Source of the DNA: Phellopilus nigrolimitatus
Lineage: Eukaryota > Basidiomycota > Agaricomycetes > Hymenochaetales > Hymenochaetaceae
Length of the DNA: 64,000 bases
Direction of reading: 5' to 3'
Assembly (NCBI GenBank): GCA_021029095.1
Contig: JAJOHG010000001.1
Span: forward strand, 1,798,001-1,862,000
The position numbers were made by a program, and so were the translations under genes. Position 1 is the first letter of the stretch. Each line of letters opens with the position of its first letter. A model generated the notes under the pieces. That model saw only the letters and a list, made by a program, of their open reading frames with translations. It ran no database searches and was not told the DNA's origin. Shown piece after piece: positions 47,774 through 59,294 of the stretch.

Positions 47774-50307
47774 ATGGACCCGCCTGCTGCTGCCCCGCCC
47801 TCGAGCTCGCGCCTCGTCGGTAATTCGCTTCTCTATGCCATAAGTGTGTTCGCCAGCCTTGGTGTCTTCCTCGTGAGTCGTTCTGTCTACTTCCATGTGT
47901 CGATTAGACTCGTTCTGACCAGCCTTCACGCGATAGTTTGGCTATGATCAAGGGTACGCAGTCGCTTTCGTGCCTGTCCGTTTTGCATGTGTAACCTTTC
48001 TTCGGAACTCAACAGAGTTATGTCCGGAATTATTACCGGGCCATACTTCGAGAACTACTTTCAGCTCGGCGAGCTGCAGCTAGGCACGATGGTCGCCATT
48101 CTCGAGATTGGAGCACTCAGTACGTTGTCTTTCCACATACGTAGGCTGGCTGGCTGAATGCTGTTTAGTCACATCGCTGGCCTCTGGGCGCATTGGCGAC
48201 CAGATTGGCCGCAAGATGACTCTGTTCTGGGGCGCCCTAGTCTTTACTTTGGGTGGCGCAATTCAGACGTTCACAAACGGATTCTACATGATGATTGTAG
48301 GACGGCTCATAAGCGGCTTTGGAGTGGGCTTGCTTTCGTAAGTATCCAGCATAGTATTTGTTTTCACTGAAATTGACGCGTATTTTTCTAGGACTATTGT
48401 GCCAATTTATCAGAGTGAAATTTCTCCGCCTAATCATGTGCGTTTATCTGCGGTCATGTGGCTCCCTTTTGCTGATCGGCTTTACCTTCAGAGAGGGGCG
48501 CTCGCGTGCATGGAATTCACAGGAAACATTTTTGGTTACGCTGTCTCCGTTGTACGTATGAAGAAGTCTATGTCCATTCAAGCGCTCTGAATTATGTATG
48601 CTTCTCTTGGTCACAGTGGACAGACTACGCATGCTCCTTCTTAGACTCTGACCTCTCGTGGCGATTCCCCTTGTTTATGCAATGTATCATTGGCGGTATC
48701 CTTGCTGGTGGTTCTTTACTCATTCCTGAAAGCCCTCGGTGTGGCGTCTTCTCGATCGAATTTGCATTCGTTGTGCTGAATCCGACTCTCGCAGTTGGCT
48801 CATTGACACCGACAAGGACGATGAGGGAATGCGCGTCATTGCGGACTTGCATGGTGGTGATCCTGACAATAGCGTAGCTCGGGAAGAATTCAGGGAAATT
48901 AAGGAGAGGGTTATGCTTGAGGTGATGATCAGTTAATTTGGCTTTCTGCTTACAACCTTATGCCTTATGATTTCGCAGCGTGAGTCAGGTGAGGCGAGAT
49001 CATACTCGGTGATGTGGAAGAAGTACAAGAAGCGCGTTCTTCTCGCGATGTCATCACAGGCTTTCGCTCAGCTGGTAAGTAATTTCTAGGAGTCCAGTTA
49101 GCTTACCTATTGACTCGAGTTCCAGAATGGTATCAATGGTACGTTACAGAAAGAGTTCATGTAGCATGTCTTGTGTTGACTGGTCTCGTTTGAAGTCATT
49201 TCTTATTATGCGCGTGAGTGAATTCATTACGAATTTCCGATGCCAATCAGTCTTGACGTCACTCTGCGTAGCCCGGGTGTTTGAAGGTTCGCTAGACTTT
49301 AAATTAGGGGATTTCCATAAGAGCTGACGTTCTTGCAGAGGCCGGATGGATTGGTCGCGATGCTATCTTAATGGCCGGTATCAATGCTGTCATTTATCTT
49401 CTGAGTACCGTGCCCACATGGTTCTTGGTTGATCGTTGGGGTAGGCGTGCTATTCTAATGTCCGGCGGTTCAGTCGTAAGTGATTACCCTTTCACCCTCC
49501 AAATAAATAATGATGAAATTTATGGGGCTTTAGATGGCCGTATCATTGATCTTGACTGGGTGGTGGATGTATATTGATGTCCCACAGACTCCTAACGCCG
49601 TTGTTGTATGTGTCATTGTTTTCAATGCTGCCTTTGGTTATAGTTGGGGACCAATTCCGTGGTTGTATCCGCCTGAGGTAAGGTTGAAGCGCAGCATCGC
49701 ATACTTTGATCTAAGATAGGCTTGTTCTCTAGATTATGCCCTTGACGGTCCGAGCAAAGGGCGTATCGTTGTCCACGGCGACGAATTGGGCGTTCAACTT
49801 CCTTGTCGGCGAGATGACACCGTTCCTTCAGATGACCATCAAATGGCGTCTTTACCCATTGCATGGCTTTTTCTGCACGTGCAGCTTTATTCTCGTTTAT
49901 TTCCGTAAGTATAGGGACTGGTTTGTGTTTTGTAAGCTAACTGGTCTTCTGCCAAATCAGTTTTCCCCGAGACTAAAGGCGTGCCCCTGGAGGAAATGGA
50001 CGCTGTCTTCGGAGAAGGTTAGTTATTTATTATGAATCCGAGCGCAATGTTGACCTCCTTGCCATCAGAGGAACGCATCGAGGAAGAGGAAGAGATGGAA
50101 GAGGAAGAACTCGAACGTGCTGCTCTCCACAGATCGAGTTCCAGGTTTGGCTACGGTTCTTTCGGAGTGACACCTAAGCCGTCAACAGCATCACTACCAA
50201 ATCTCCTCAGGACTAACAGCTCTAGCAATGTGTTTAGATGGATGCGCCGGACAAAGTCTACACAAGGAAATTACCAAGCTGTCAACACCGAGGATGACGA
50301 TGACTAG
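47774..50307 (+). CDS. MFS sugar (hexose) transporter 1
   Basis: Proton-coupled or facilitative hexose transporter of the major facilitator superfamily, with 12 membrane helices. The ATG at 47774 gives MDPPAAAPPSSSRLVGNSLL. Spliced blocks typical of the family are FGYDQGVMSGIITGPYF, GRIGDQIGRKM, GRLISGFGVGLLSTIVPIYQ, SEISPPNHRGALACMEFTGN, PESPRWLIDTDKDDEGMRVI, AQLNGINVISYYAPRVFEEA, DRWGRRAILMSGG, GPIPWLYPPEIMPLTVRAKG and PETKGVPLEEMDAVFGE. The cytosolic C-terminal tail is acidic, then Ser-rich (EERIEEEEEMEEEELERAAL, ALHRSSSRFGYGSFG). More than ten short introns. It is a tandem paralogue of the gene at 51407. The substrate cannot be fixed from sequence. Confidence 0.9.
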
Positions 50308-50606
50308 ATGATTCCTTCCGCGCGGGAGCTCTAGGAAACTCGGTTCCTCCTCCTCCGCGAATTTGTCTAATGATTTTGCAAGCCACTGTTTCATAGATAA
50401 GGAACATCGAGCGAGAAAATCTGTGGCAGTTCTAGTTCTTTTCATTGGTTCTGTCGGTGAGAAGAAAACTACGACAAGTTTTTTTTCTGGCCTCGAAATC
50501 TGTATCACCTACCCATCCACAGCACGTCGCATTGCACTGCATACCTGTAATTATTAAACAACAAAATTAATGGCATTGATTTTGTTCTCGTTTTGACTGA
50601 AGTACG
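50308..50606. other. 3' flank of transporter 1
   Basis: Putative 3' UTR up to the target-site duplication of the MITE. Nothing else recognised. Confidence 0.4.
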
Positions 50607-50614
50607 AGTGTGGG
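50607..50614 (+). repeat. Target-site duplication, left copy
   Basis: AGTGTGGG directly before the left TIR; identical to 51010-51017. Confidence 0.85.
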
Positions 50615-50636
50615 TAGTGCTGCCGGGAGGCAAGGT
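50615..50636 (+). repeat. Left terminal inverted repeat of the MITE
   Basis: 22 bases starting TAGTGCTGCC and ending GGCAAGGT; the reverse complement is identical to 50988-51009. Confidence 0.92.
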
Positions 50637-50987
50637 AACCTTAAGGCAAGGTTTACCTTACCTTAAGCACTAACCAAATCGGGCACCTTGAGGTACCTTG
50701 AGGTCGCCTTAAGGTCACCTTAAGGTGAAGTACCGTTGTCACGATCTCAGCCAGAAAGAAATCGGCAATCATTTATGTACTGAAACTTAGTGTAAACCAG
50801 TACCCGTCGGGTACATAGCACGGTGATCTTTCTGTGACGCTTCGTGACTAGAATTCTTCATTATGACAAATGATTTCCTAACGTGGTAATCACCTTAAGG
50901 TACCTCAAGGCGAGGTTGTCAAGGTGGACGACCTTGACGACCTTGAGGTGATCGAGGTGCTGACTAATCAAGGTGGAGGTCACCTCG

Positions 50988-51009
50988 ACCTTGCCTCCCG
51001 GCAGCACTA
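50988..51009 (-). repeat. Right terminal inverted repeat of the MITE
   Basis: 22 bases, exact reverse complement of 50615-50636, ending GGCAGCACTA on the plus strand. Confidence 0.92.
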
Positions 51010-51017
51010 AGTGTGGG
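51010..51017 (+). repeat. Target-site duplication, right copy
   Basis: AGTGTGGG directly after the right TIR; identical to 50607-50614. Confidence 0.85.
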
Positions 51018-51406
51018 GAAGATCGACGAGGAATGATGACGACGCGGGTTTTACATACAGAGGCGGGGTTGGTGGCGGATGGCCGTATGTGTCCGCTAAT
51101 CTAGGCTAAGCTCGCCTATTCTACACGCGCTGCTCCGTTGCCAGCTGACCGTCGTCCTCGTCGAGCTTGCTTTCTTTATCGTCAAGACTTGCCGGCTACA
51201 CTCACTTTGTTACCGTATTTACGGGCGCTGTGATTGACGTTGGGCGCAAGACATCATCCATCCACGGCAAAATCAGTCGTCAAGTCTTGCACAGCACGAG
51301 CAGCTTTGCAGTCTCAGAAAGCGACCATCGCGCATGCAGCACAAGCTGGCGTCGAGTCTGCAGATAACACCCTTCCTGACCTGCTCTACCCACCGTCCAT
51401 GCAAAA
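51018..51406. other. Promoter region of sugar transporter 2
   Basis: About 390 bases between the MITE and the ATG at 51407. Core promoter elements are not obvious. The MITE therefore sits just upstream of this promoter and could affect it. Confidence 0.4.
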
Positions 51407-53993
51407 ATGCTTTCGACGACCAGAAGTGCGAAGTCTGGTCGTACCAGTAGCAGGCTCGTCGGTCAGCCGCTCCTCTATTCCATCTCCGTGTTCGCCAGTT
51501 TAGGCGTCTTTCTCGTGCGTGCTGCGCTACCTTCTGCGAGTGAAGACTGTTATCTCGTTTACTGACTTGTTCGTACGTTCTAGTTTGGGTATGATCAGGG
51601 GTATGTGAATGGTGCCAATGCGAGAAACAGAGGCATTGTGTTAACTGCGACGTTGCTCTAGAGTCATGTCGGGCCTTATCACAGGCCCCAACTTCCTCGC
51701 ATTCTTCAACAAACTCGACTCGTTTCAGCTGGGGACCATGGTCGCCGTGCTCGAGATCGGGGCATTCCGTGCGTCCGGCATGCATCTATGCCTTTATTAT
51801 GTCGGCTTCTGACTAGTATTCGCGGCCTGCAGTCACGTCGATTGCTGCTGGACGTATCGGGGACATCATCGGCCGGCGGATAACATTGTTCTGTGGGGCA
51901 GTGTTGTTTGTGGTAGGCGGCGCAGTGCAAACGTTCACGACGGGCTATGAGGTCATGGTTCTTGGGCGGGTTCTCAGTGGATTCGGCGTTGGGCTATTAT
52001 CGTGAGTGAAGATTTCTTGTGTTGGTTGTAACAAAGGCTTACACATTATGCAGGACAATCGTTCCTATATATCAGAGCGAGGTCTCCCCTCCCTCACATG
52101 TAAATCTTTCAGCTATAGCTTTTCCTATTGAGTCTGACACACGTGTTAGAGAGGTGCACTTGCTTGCATGGAGTTCACAGGGAACATATTTGGCTATGCA
52201 TGCTCAGTGGTACGAAAGCGTTCTTCCGAATCATTATATGCGACACATTGAGGATTCCCAACACACTGCAGTGGATCGACTACTTCTGCTCGTTCATTTC
52301 CTCCAACCTCTCGTGGCGGGTGCCGCTTTTCATACAATGCGTGATTGGCGCAATTCTTGCTGCCGGGTCCCTGTTTATTCCCGAAAGTCCGCGCTGGCTT
52401 ATAGACACTGGGAGGGACGATGAAGGCATGCGTGTGATTGCAGACCTTCACGGAGGCTACCTTGAAGATCATGAAGCCGTGGCTGAGTTTCGTGAAATCA
52501 AAGATAAAGTGATGGCGGACGTGAGCAATAGTTGGTTCTTTATTGGCGTTCGCTTTCACTGAAGAGACTTCTGCAGCGTCATTCTGGAGAAAAACGAACT
52601 TACAAACACATGTGGAAACGCTATAAGCGGAGAGTGCTACTCGCCATGTCCGCGTTGGCGTTTTCCCAACTGGTATGGTGTGATTTTCCATTTATTAAAG
52701 AATTTTTTAATTGATGGTTTGATGCTATGATAAGAATGGTATCAATGGTGAGTCGGTTTGCCGCCTGGCTTTGATATAGAGCTTACAATGTTTTTTATTT
52801 GTAGTTATATCGTACTACGCTCGTGTGTGCTTTGACTTGAACCCACTATTTTCTTCACTAACCATGCAAATCTAAAGCTAGAGTGTTTGAAGGTATGTTC
52901 CCTCATCTTTTGAAAGGGACCTATTATGAATTGTTCTTCACAGAGGCCGGCTGGATAGGAAGAGATGCGATTCTCATGACTGGAATCAATGCCATAATCT
53001 ATCTTCTAAGTACAATACCCACGTGAGTAATGACTCTTTAATGGTCTGTCAGAAACAGTCCTAATAGCATTCTAGATGGTATTTGGTGGATAGATGGGGG
53101 CGGCGCGCCATTCTTCTTTCCGGGGCTGTTGTAGTGAATATAGCACTTTTTCATCGTAATCACTTACAGTGCTAAAGCTCTAATTTACAGATGGCCATTG
53201 CATTAACCGCTACGGGTTGGTGGATGTGGATAGACGTACCGCAAACGCCCCAAGCTGTCGTTGTCTCCGTGATTATTTTCAACGCTGCGTTCGGCTATAG
53301 TTGGGGGCCGATTCCCTGGTTGTACGCATCCGAGGTGAGAAAACATTGCTCTCCGTTTGATGCATTCGCACTTATGGTGTTGTGCAAAGATCTTGCCCTT
53401 AACAATCCGTGCAAAGGGAGTCTCCCTTTCGACGGCCACGAACTGGGCCTTCAACTATGTAGTCGGAGAGCTGACTCCGGTCCTTCAAGAGACTATTGCA
53501 TGGCGATTGTATCCTATGCACGGAGGTTTCTGCATCGCTAGCTTCTTCCTCGGTAAGGATCGCTATTTGCTAAGAAAAGTTTACTTACTTATATATACGT
53601 CAATTCAGTTCTGTTCTGTAAGTACTCAATATTCAAATATTGTATAAATCTAACCTTAGGCACATAGGTTACCCCGAGACTAAAGGGGTGCCGTTGGAAG
53701 AGATGGATGCGGTATTCGGCGAAGGTGCGCTTTTTATGGGATCTCGTTTTAGCTTACCGCTGATGCAGAAAGGTATTGCAGAAGGAGGCAAAGACGGGTT
53801 CCCCTTACACGATTACTCAGAACAGGTCGCGCTCGTCAATCGCGAGGAGCATGACGCGGACGATGAAGAGACAATTGCTCCTCTCAAAGGCTCACACGAA
53901 GAGATAGGGAATGGCTCGTGGAAGGCTTGGACGCATCGACAAAACAGGCCTGGTAGCCGAAGCTATACTCCTATTAATGACGAAGAGGCGTGA
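51407..53993 (+). CDS. MFS sugar (hexose) transporter 2, tandem paralogue
   Basis: Second 12-helix sugar transporter, clearly duplicated from or with the gene at 47774. The ATG at 51407 gives MLSTTRSAKSGRTSSRLVGQ. Blocks: FGYDQGVMSGLITGPNF, GRIGDIIGRRITLF, GRVLSGFGVGLLSTIVPIYQ, PPSHRGALACMEFTGNIFGY, PESPRWLIDTGRDDEGMRVI, SQLNGINVISYYAPRVFEEA, DRWGRRAILLSGA, GPIPWLYASEILPLTIRAKG and YPETKGVPLEEMDAVFGEGA. Near 52820-52900 the frame is kept only if a GTGTGT donor is joined to the acceptor AAATCTAAAG, reading APRVFE. Introns mostly match those of transporter 1. The C-terminal tail differs completely: FMGSRFSLPLMQKGIAEGGK onward to SRSYTPINDEEA, with no acidic run. It appears intact. Confidence 0.9.
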
Positions 53994-54179
53994 TATACCG
54001 CATTGTTGCCATTTACATACATCCTGTTAATTTTCCTTAGACTGTACACACTTAAGTTATCCGTCTGGGAGACGTTCCATGTTTTTGTTTTCCTACTATT
54101 TTTTATAAGCAATAAGAGGATCTGTGACATGACGTATACAAGGAGGACTAAGAAAATTCGACGCGTCGCAAAATTGCAC

Positions 54180-56128
54180 ATGAACGCTTTTCTTCGCACC
54201 TCTCACTGTCTCAGGGCGAATGGTCGTTTGCACGCATCTCCGCCGTCCTATCGCCTAGTACGGCGCTCGGTGATACGCCCGTCATTGCGACTTGTTCGTC
54301 ATTCAAGTCAGACAGCAGCAGCCGATGCAACGTCGTCGGCGCCTTTTCAAGCTGAGGTCCGTCGTCCCCTAGGGCGCGTCCCGCTCGTGCGCGCGTTCGG
54401 GTTCCGCGAACTCGGCATTCGGGACCCCATCGTTCATGCGCTTCCAAAAGCGTTCCCAGACGTCGAGCGGCCGACGCTTTCTCAGGCCGAGTTCATTCCC
54501 GCTATTCTGAACGGGAAGGATGTGCTGCTGCACGACGAGACGGGGACGGGAAAGTGAGTTGTCAGGAATTGTGTGCGGGCGCTATTGGTTCATTCATGCT
54601 GACAGCTCTCTTAAAATGGGTTTATCTTAATGTAGGTCGTTCGGCACTATCTTAGCGCTGCTAAGCAAACCGCGCGCGAAGTCGGCTTCTCAAGCGGGCA
54701 GGCGACAGCAGAGTCCGTGCATCACGTCGCTGGTGGTCGTCCCGCACAGGGACCTGGGCTTCCAGATGATGCACTGGATCGAGTCCATTGTCAAACACTC
54801 CGAGCCGCACCCGCCGCCGCTCGACTCGTTCGCGCAGCTCGTCGTCCGCGGCGGGTCCGCGCCCGCCGGGGAGCAGATCGACAGGCTGCGCGCGGCGCCG
54901 CCGCACATCCTCATCGGCACGCCGCAGGCGCTCTGGGAGATCTTCGAGACGGACAGGCAGGCGCTGCAGGTGGAGGACCTGGCAACGCTCGTGGTCGACG
55001 AGGTGGACTACCTGCTCGACATCCCCCCGCCGTACGTGCGGCAGTCGCGGCACGGCGCGGCGTGGAAAAACTTCAACAAGCACCCGAGTCTGGCGCGCCG
55101 CCTGCTGGAGGAGATCCTGCCGCTGCGCAAGCCCGGCGCGGTGCCCCTCGCTCAGGCGGAATTCGACGATAAACCGAAGATTCGGACTACGACTACTCGG
55201 CCGATTCAGGTTGTTATGTCGTCTGCGACGGTGCATTCTAATCTGACTGAGCACCTTATGGATGCGCGTTGGATGCGCGAGGACGGAATCATACTTTCGG
55301 GCAAGAAGCTAGCTAAGACGAACGCGCATATGATCTTGGAGGACGACAAGGAACGCACTGAAGTTGTGCACCATGCGTTTGTCGTCTCCGCAGGAGGCCA
55401 CTTAGCGAATGTCGAATTCGCAGCGAAGCCAGGTGAAGAGGGAAAGAAATCGGAGAAAAAGCAAGAACGGCAAGACGAGGATCGATCGTCGGGCTACCGA
55501 GAGAAATCGACGAGCCAGGCTCAGAGTGAATAATTAAAATTTATTTTGATTCATTCGAGCGCTGACGATCCGAACATTGATTTTAAAATTAGAAGTGCCC
55601 CCTCAGTCTCCGACGTCAGCTCATATAATGGAAGCAGTGGCGACGTTCTTCGCTCTTGATGTGCCGCGCCTTGCCCTATTGGTGCTTCCGCCGAACACAT
55701 CGGTTCAAAAGGCGCTTTCAGAGTTGCAGGACCTTGGGATAAACGCGCGTACGCTCGACCTGCGGTCTGGGGAGATGGGCCGGATGGGGCGGCCGGCGGG
55801 CCAAGCGGAGGCAGAGCCGACCCTGCTGGTTGCGACGCCGGCGACGGTGCGCGGGGTCGATCTCCCGGAGCTGACTCACGTGTTCTGCGTGGGAGCGCCC
55901 GACGTGGCGAGCGCGGACGTGTTCAAGCACGTTGCGGGGCGGGTGGACCGATTTGGGCGGGGCGGGAAGGTGATCACGATCATGAACGAACGGGAGCAGG
56001 AATACCGAGATGGGATGGTGCGGACGACAAAAAACCCAGCGGGCCTGCTGAGGACATTTTATCGGAAGCTGGGTATCGAGCCCCAGTGGTTTGACCTGAG
56101 CACGATGGACCTAACGGTGGTTGAGTGA
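54180..56128 (+). CDS. Mitochondrial DEAD-box-type RNA helicase (MRH4-like)
   Basis: Probable mitochondrial RNA helicase; yeast Mrh4 helps assemble the mitochondrial large ribosomal subunit. The ATG at 54180 gives a basic presequence (MNAFLRTSHCLRANGRLHAS). Motifs: FGFRELGIRDPIVHALPKAF with PTLSQAEFIPAIL (Q-motif region), ETGTGKSFGT (motif I, spliced across 54554-54635), VVPHRDLGFQMMHWIE (Ia), DEVD in LVVDEVDYLLD (motif II variant of DEAD), MSSAT (III) and HVAGRVDRFGRGGK (VI). A TAA at 55531 looks like a stop, but a 67-base intron (GTGAAT ... AAATTAG, 55526-55592, with GCTGAC) joins AQ to KVPPQSPTSAHIMEAVATFF, making one gene. The exon part 54740-55150 is very GC-rich, then composition changes abruptly. 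Confidence 0.87.
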
Positions 56129-56531
56129 GGAAATTTGCGGGTGCAGAGTGATAACTTTTTTTGACACTATGTTCAATGTTGGCTGGAGGATCTGCGGCCG
56201 GTTGTGATTACTTTCCTTTTAGTTAAGCGCCATAACGACGCCGGTGATAGCGCAGTTGTATGGAACTGGAAGCGAGTCTGCAGAGAGGTTTTCTCCGAAC
56301 GGGTATCGCATTTTTGATATGTTAAGAAAGTTGGAAATGAGACTACCGGGGTAAAAGAGGAGTGCGAGCAACGCGTGGGGACGTGACTGCCGCTGTCAGT
56401 GTCTGTGTCAGTGGCTCGCGTACACCCGTCAGCCCAATTATACCCTTCTTCTCCTACCACTTCTTCCTGCGCGGCCTGCGCCTCTTCCCGTCCCTCCCCC
56501 TCGTCGTCGTCGTCGTCGTCGTTCGCCGACC
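56129..56531. other. Intergenic region before the TMEM198-like gene
   Basis: 3' UTR of the helicase and promoter of the next gene. It includes a CGTCGT trinucleotide run (about 56498-56522) just before the next ATG. No gene seen. Confidence 0.4.
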
Positions 56532-59294
56532 ATGCATCGCAACCTCTTTCGATGTGCATTGTACTTGGTCCTGGCTACCCTCGTACAGCTCTCCCTCGTC
56601 CATGCCCAGTCCTCCACTTCGGCCTCCTCCAACTCGTCGTCGTCGTCCGCGGTCTCGACTAGCAGCTTCACAACCACGATCACTACTACCTCCGGCTCGC
56701 AGACCTCCGTCATCACCTCCGTAATCCCGACCACCGTCGCTGTGAACTCGAGTGCGAACGCCACCGCGACCAGCAACTCAACCACCTCCCAGTCCGCCTC
56801 CCCCTCTGCCACATCATTCGCTCTCGACACAAGAATAGATCCCGGCTTCGGTGTCCTCGGCGCAATTCTTATCATCACTGGTCTTCCCAGCGCGTTCTGG
56901 GGACACAAGAATAGATGGTATACCCGCCCCTACTGTATGCGCGCACGCGTTGCCTCTAACCGAGTTCTCACAGGTCCTCCTTCTTTCTTATCGGCTTCTA
57001 CACTTTTGCCCTGGCATGCCTCGCCCTCATCCTCAAATTCGGCGTCCTTGAAGCCGTAAACCCGCCCACCGATGCAATCCGCGGCGTGTTTGTCTTCGCG
57101 TGTTGCATCGCTGGCTTCGCGGGAGGCGGTGTTGCTATCTTCTTCTGGCAGCAGGCAAAATATTTCATCGGCGCTTGGGGAGGCTTTGCCTTTGGTCTTT
57201 GGGTGCAAAGCTTCAGAGCTGGCGGTCTCATACGGCCGGTCGGTTTCAGATGGATCTTGTATATTGGTAAGTCACATATCAGCCGGAAGCAAGCCAGCCT
57301 GATTTATGGTTTACCCTTTCTAATCGGCGGTTATAAGGTCTCGGCGTTGTTGGGTTCTGCGTATGCACACTCCCCAAAGTGCACTATCATGTGCTGCTTG
57401 CTTCTACGGCAGCTGTCGGCGCGTCAGCGTTCGTTTTGGGCATTGATTGTTTCACTACTGCAAATCTCAAGGAGGTCAGGACACGCCGGTTCTTGTCATA
57501 TTGAGTGTTACATGCTGACGCCGAGCTTCTCCTGATTAGTTCTACGTTTGGAATCTCGGCTTCGATTCCCTCTTCCCAAAGTTTCAGAATAACGGCATCC
57601 AATTTCCGATCTCGCAAATGATGCAGATCGAACTCGGCTTGATCGGCGCCTTCACGCTCATGGGCGTTGCCGTCCAACTCAGAGTCTTGAAAATTCTGCA
57701 GTACAAGCTCAAGGAGATCAGCAGGGAGCAGAATAGGCGCAATGAAGAGCTGGAGGCACAAGCCGCTAGTCGATTCACGATGACAGCGAAGGAATTGGCA
57801 GACTGGGAAAAGGATCACGGTAGAGTAGACTCGAACTTATCTGGTCTTCCGCTCTTGAGAGACGAAGAAGCCCAGTCTCCGGGTACCGAAGAGGCTTCCA
57901 CACTGATCATGGGTGACCATCGCCGTTCTCGGTACCAGTCAGGTATTTCTGATTTCATGGCTCCGCCGGACGAGAAACGACAGAACAGCGGCGCGCTACC
58001 TGCGATAGACCTCGGACTGGATCTCGAAGCGGACATCCCAAGGGATTTTGTGACTGACAAAATTTCGAGCCCATCGACCGAGTCGTCAAAGGTATTGTCC
58101 GCAAAGGAACGTGAGGATCTCAAGAAGAAGGAGGAGCTCATGGCGGAGATTTCCACTATCCGGAAGTCCATTGAGCAACTCCGGTCTGCAACACCAGGCT
58201 CTTCAGGGGAGGGTGAGCATTCTCGGCATCAGTCGTTCACATCTCGCCGTACTCTCAGCCTCGGCTTCGCTGAAGCTATGGAAGGTCCAACGCGTCCTCC
58301 TCGTTCCTTGGACCCTCATTCAGCGGATCCTCGATCTCGCGTTCAGTCAATGGACAGGCTCTCGCAGACACCGGATGCACTTATGTCTGGGACATCAATA
58401 AGTAGACCATCCAGTGCGCCACTTCAAGACGATGTACAGTGGAACGAGTACGTACGCGAACGCAAGCTGTTCCAGCCCCCTGGCGGTCCTTCTCCGCCTA
58501 TTATTACGACTCCAGTCGCTCCTCAACCTAGACATCCTCCTCTCACAGTTCCGAATGCAGTTTCTGAGGCACTCATGAGGCGTCAGCAACAAGAAGCAGC
58601 TTTCGGGACCGGTGAATTCGGGACCATGGCTCGTGGGCAATCGGGATCCCATACGTCCTCGGAAGAGCGGCCACTGTCAAGGATGTTCAGTCCACCAAAA
58701 GCGACGACTGTAGGAAATAACACTAGAGCGCCAGTGACTATTCTCCCTCCCCGCAAGCCGGATGCAACACAACAGGTTCGACCTACGGCGCCACGTACCT
58801 ACACCTTCGAGGAACTAGCCGAGCGGCACCGTGAGAAACTTCACGATCTTCAAGCGCCGCTCAGTCGTGCCGAGGGTGAACATGCCAAACTTGCTGAGGC
58901 GCGCATCAGATGGGAACGCTCGAAGGAAATCGAACGACAGGTAATGTCCAAGAAGCAAGCGGAGAAGGCGGCTGCTGTGAAGCAACGTCTGGAGGAGAAG
59001 GAGGAGAAGGCGTCGGGCGTTAAGCAGCAGCAGCAGCAGCAGCAGCAACGCTCGCTGAGCGCGGACAAGCTCGGCAGGCTCCCGGGTGCATCGACGTCGA
59101 AGCGGCAGTCGATGCTGAAGGTCGAGGACTGGAGGCGATTCCAGCAGGAGACAGATGTAGCAGGGCCTGCACACCCGTCTTCGAAGCGGGATTCGAACGT
59201 CCCGTTCCCTGCAGCGCAGGCCGGTCGTGGGCCGGGTCACCGTCAATCATCGTCGAATGACCGACGCCGGAGCCAGCCACTGCCGCCATCTTAG
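56532..59294 (+). CDS. Multi-pass membrane protein with TMEM198/DUF4203-type domain
   Basis: An N-terminal signal peptide (MHRNLFRCALYLVLATLVQL, cut near VHAQ) is followed by a Ser/Thr-rich extracellular part with NSS/NAT glycosylation sequons. About seven membrane helices come next: GFGVLGAILIITGLPSAFWG, SSFFLIGFYTFALACLALIL, GVFVFACCIAGFAGGGVAIF, then a glycine-rich FIGAWGGFAFGLWVQSF, GLGVVGFCVCTL, HVLLASTAAVGASAFVLGID and QIELGLIGAFTLMGVAVQLR. This matches the seven-helix TMEM198 domain. The cytosolic tail of about 530 residues is disordered and Ser/Pro-rich, with a coiled coil (RWERSKEIERQVMSKKQAEK) and a glutamine run. In animals TMEM198 acts in Wnt signalling; the fungal role is unknown. 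About four introns, all in frame. Confidence 0.8.
59025..59048 (+). repeat. CAG repeat coding for polyglutamine
   Basis: Seven CAG codons plus CAA inside the tail of the TMEM198-like gene give an eight-glutamine run. It may vary in length between strains. Confidence 0.85.

Larger units (their letters stand above)
50615..51009. mobile_element. 395 bp hAT-type MITE (non-autonomous DNA transposon)
   Basis: The ends are perfect 22-base inverted repeats at 50615-50636 and 50988-51009, beginning TAGTGCTGCCGGGAGGCA. They are flanked by an identical 8-base direct repeat AGTGTGGG at 50607-50614 and 51010-51017. An 8-base target duplication with ends starting TAG/CAG is the hallmark of the hAT superfamily. 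No transposase frame is present, so the element depends on an autonomous relative elsewhere. The subterminal parts are packed with AAGGT/ACCTT words, while the middle (about 50740-50885) is unrelated. It lies between the two tandem sugar transporters. Perfect TIRs and TSD suggest recent insertion. Confidence 0.9.

Noticed and set aside
50615..51009. Short repeats near 50.6-51.0 kb as a CRISPR or satellite array
   Set aside because: The repeats are irregular subterminal words of a TIR-bounded transposable element; no regular spacers.
54717..56128. Two separate genes in the MRH4-like region (stop at 55531, restart at 55577)
   Set aside because: A 67-base GT..AG intron with a CTGAC branch site joins both halves into one helicase with motifs I to VI.
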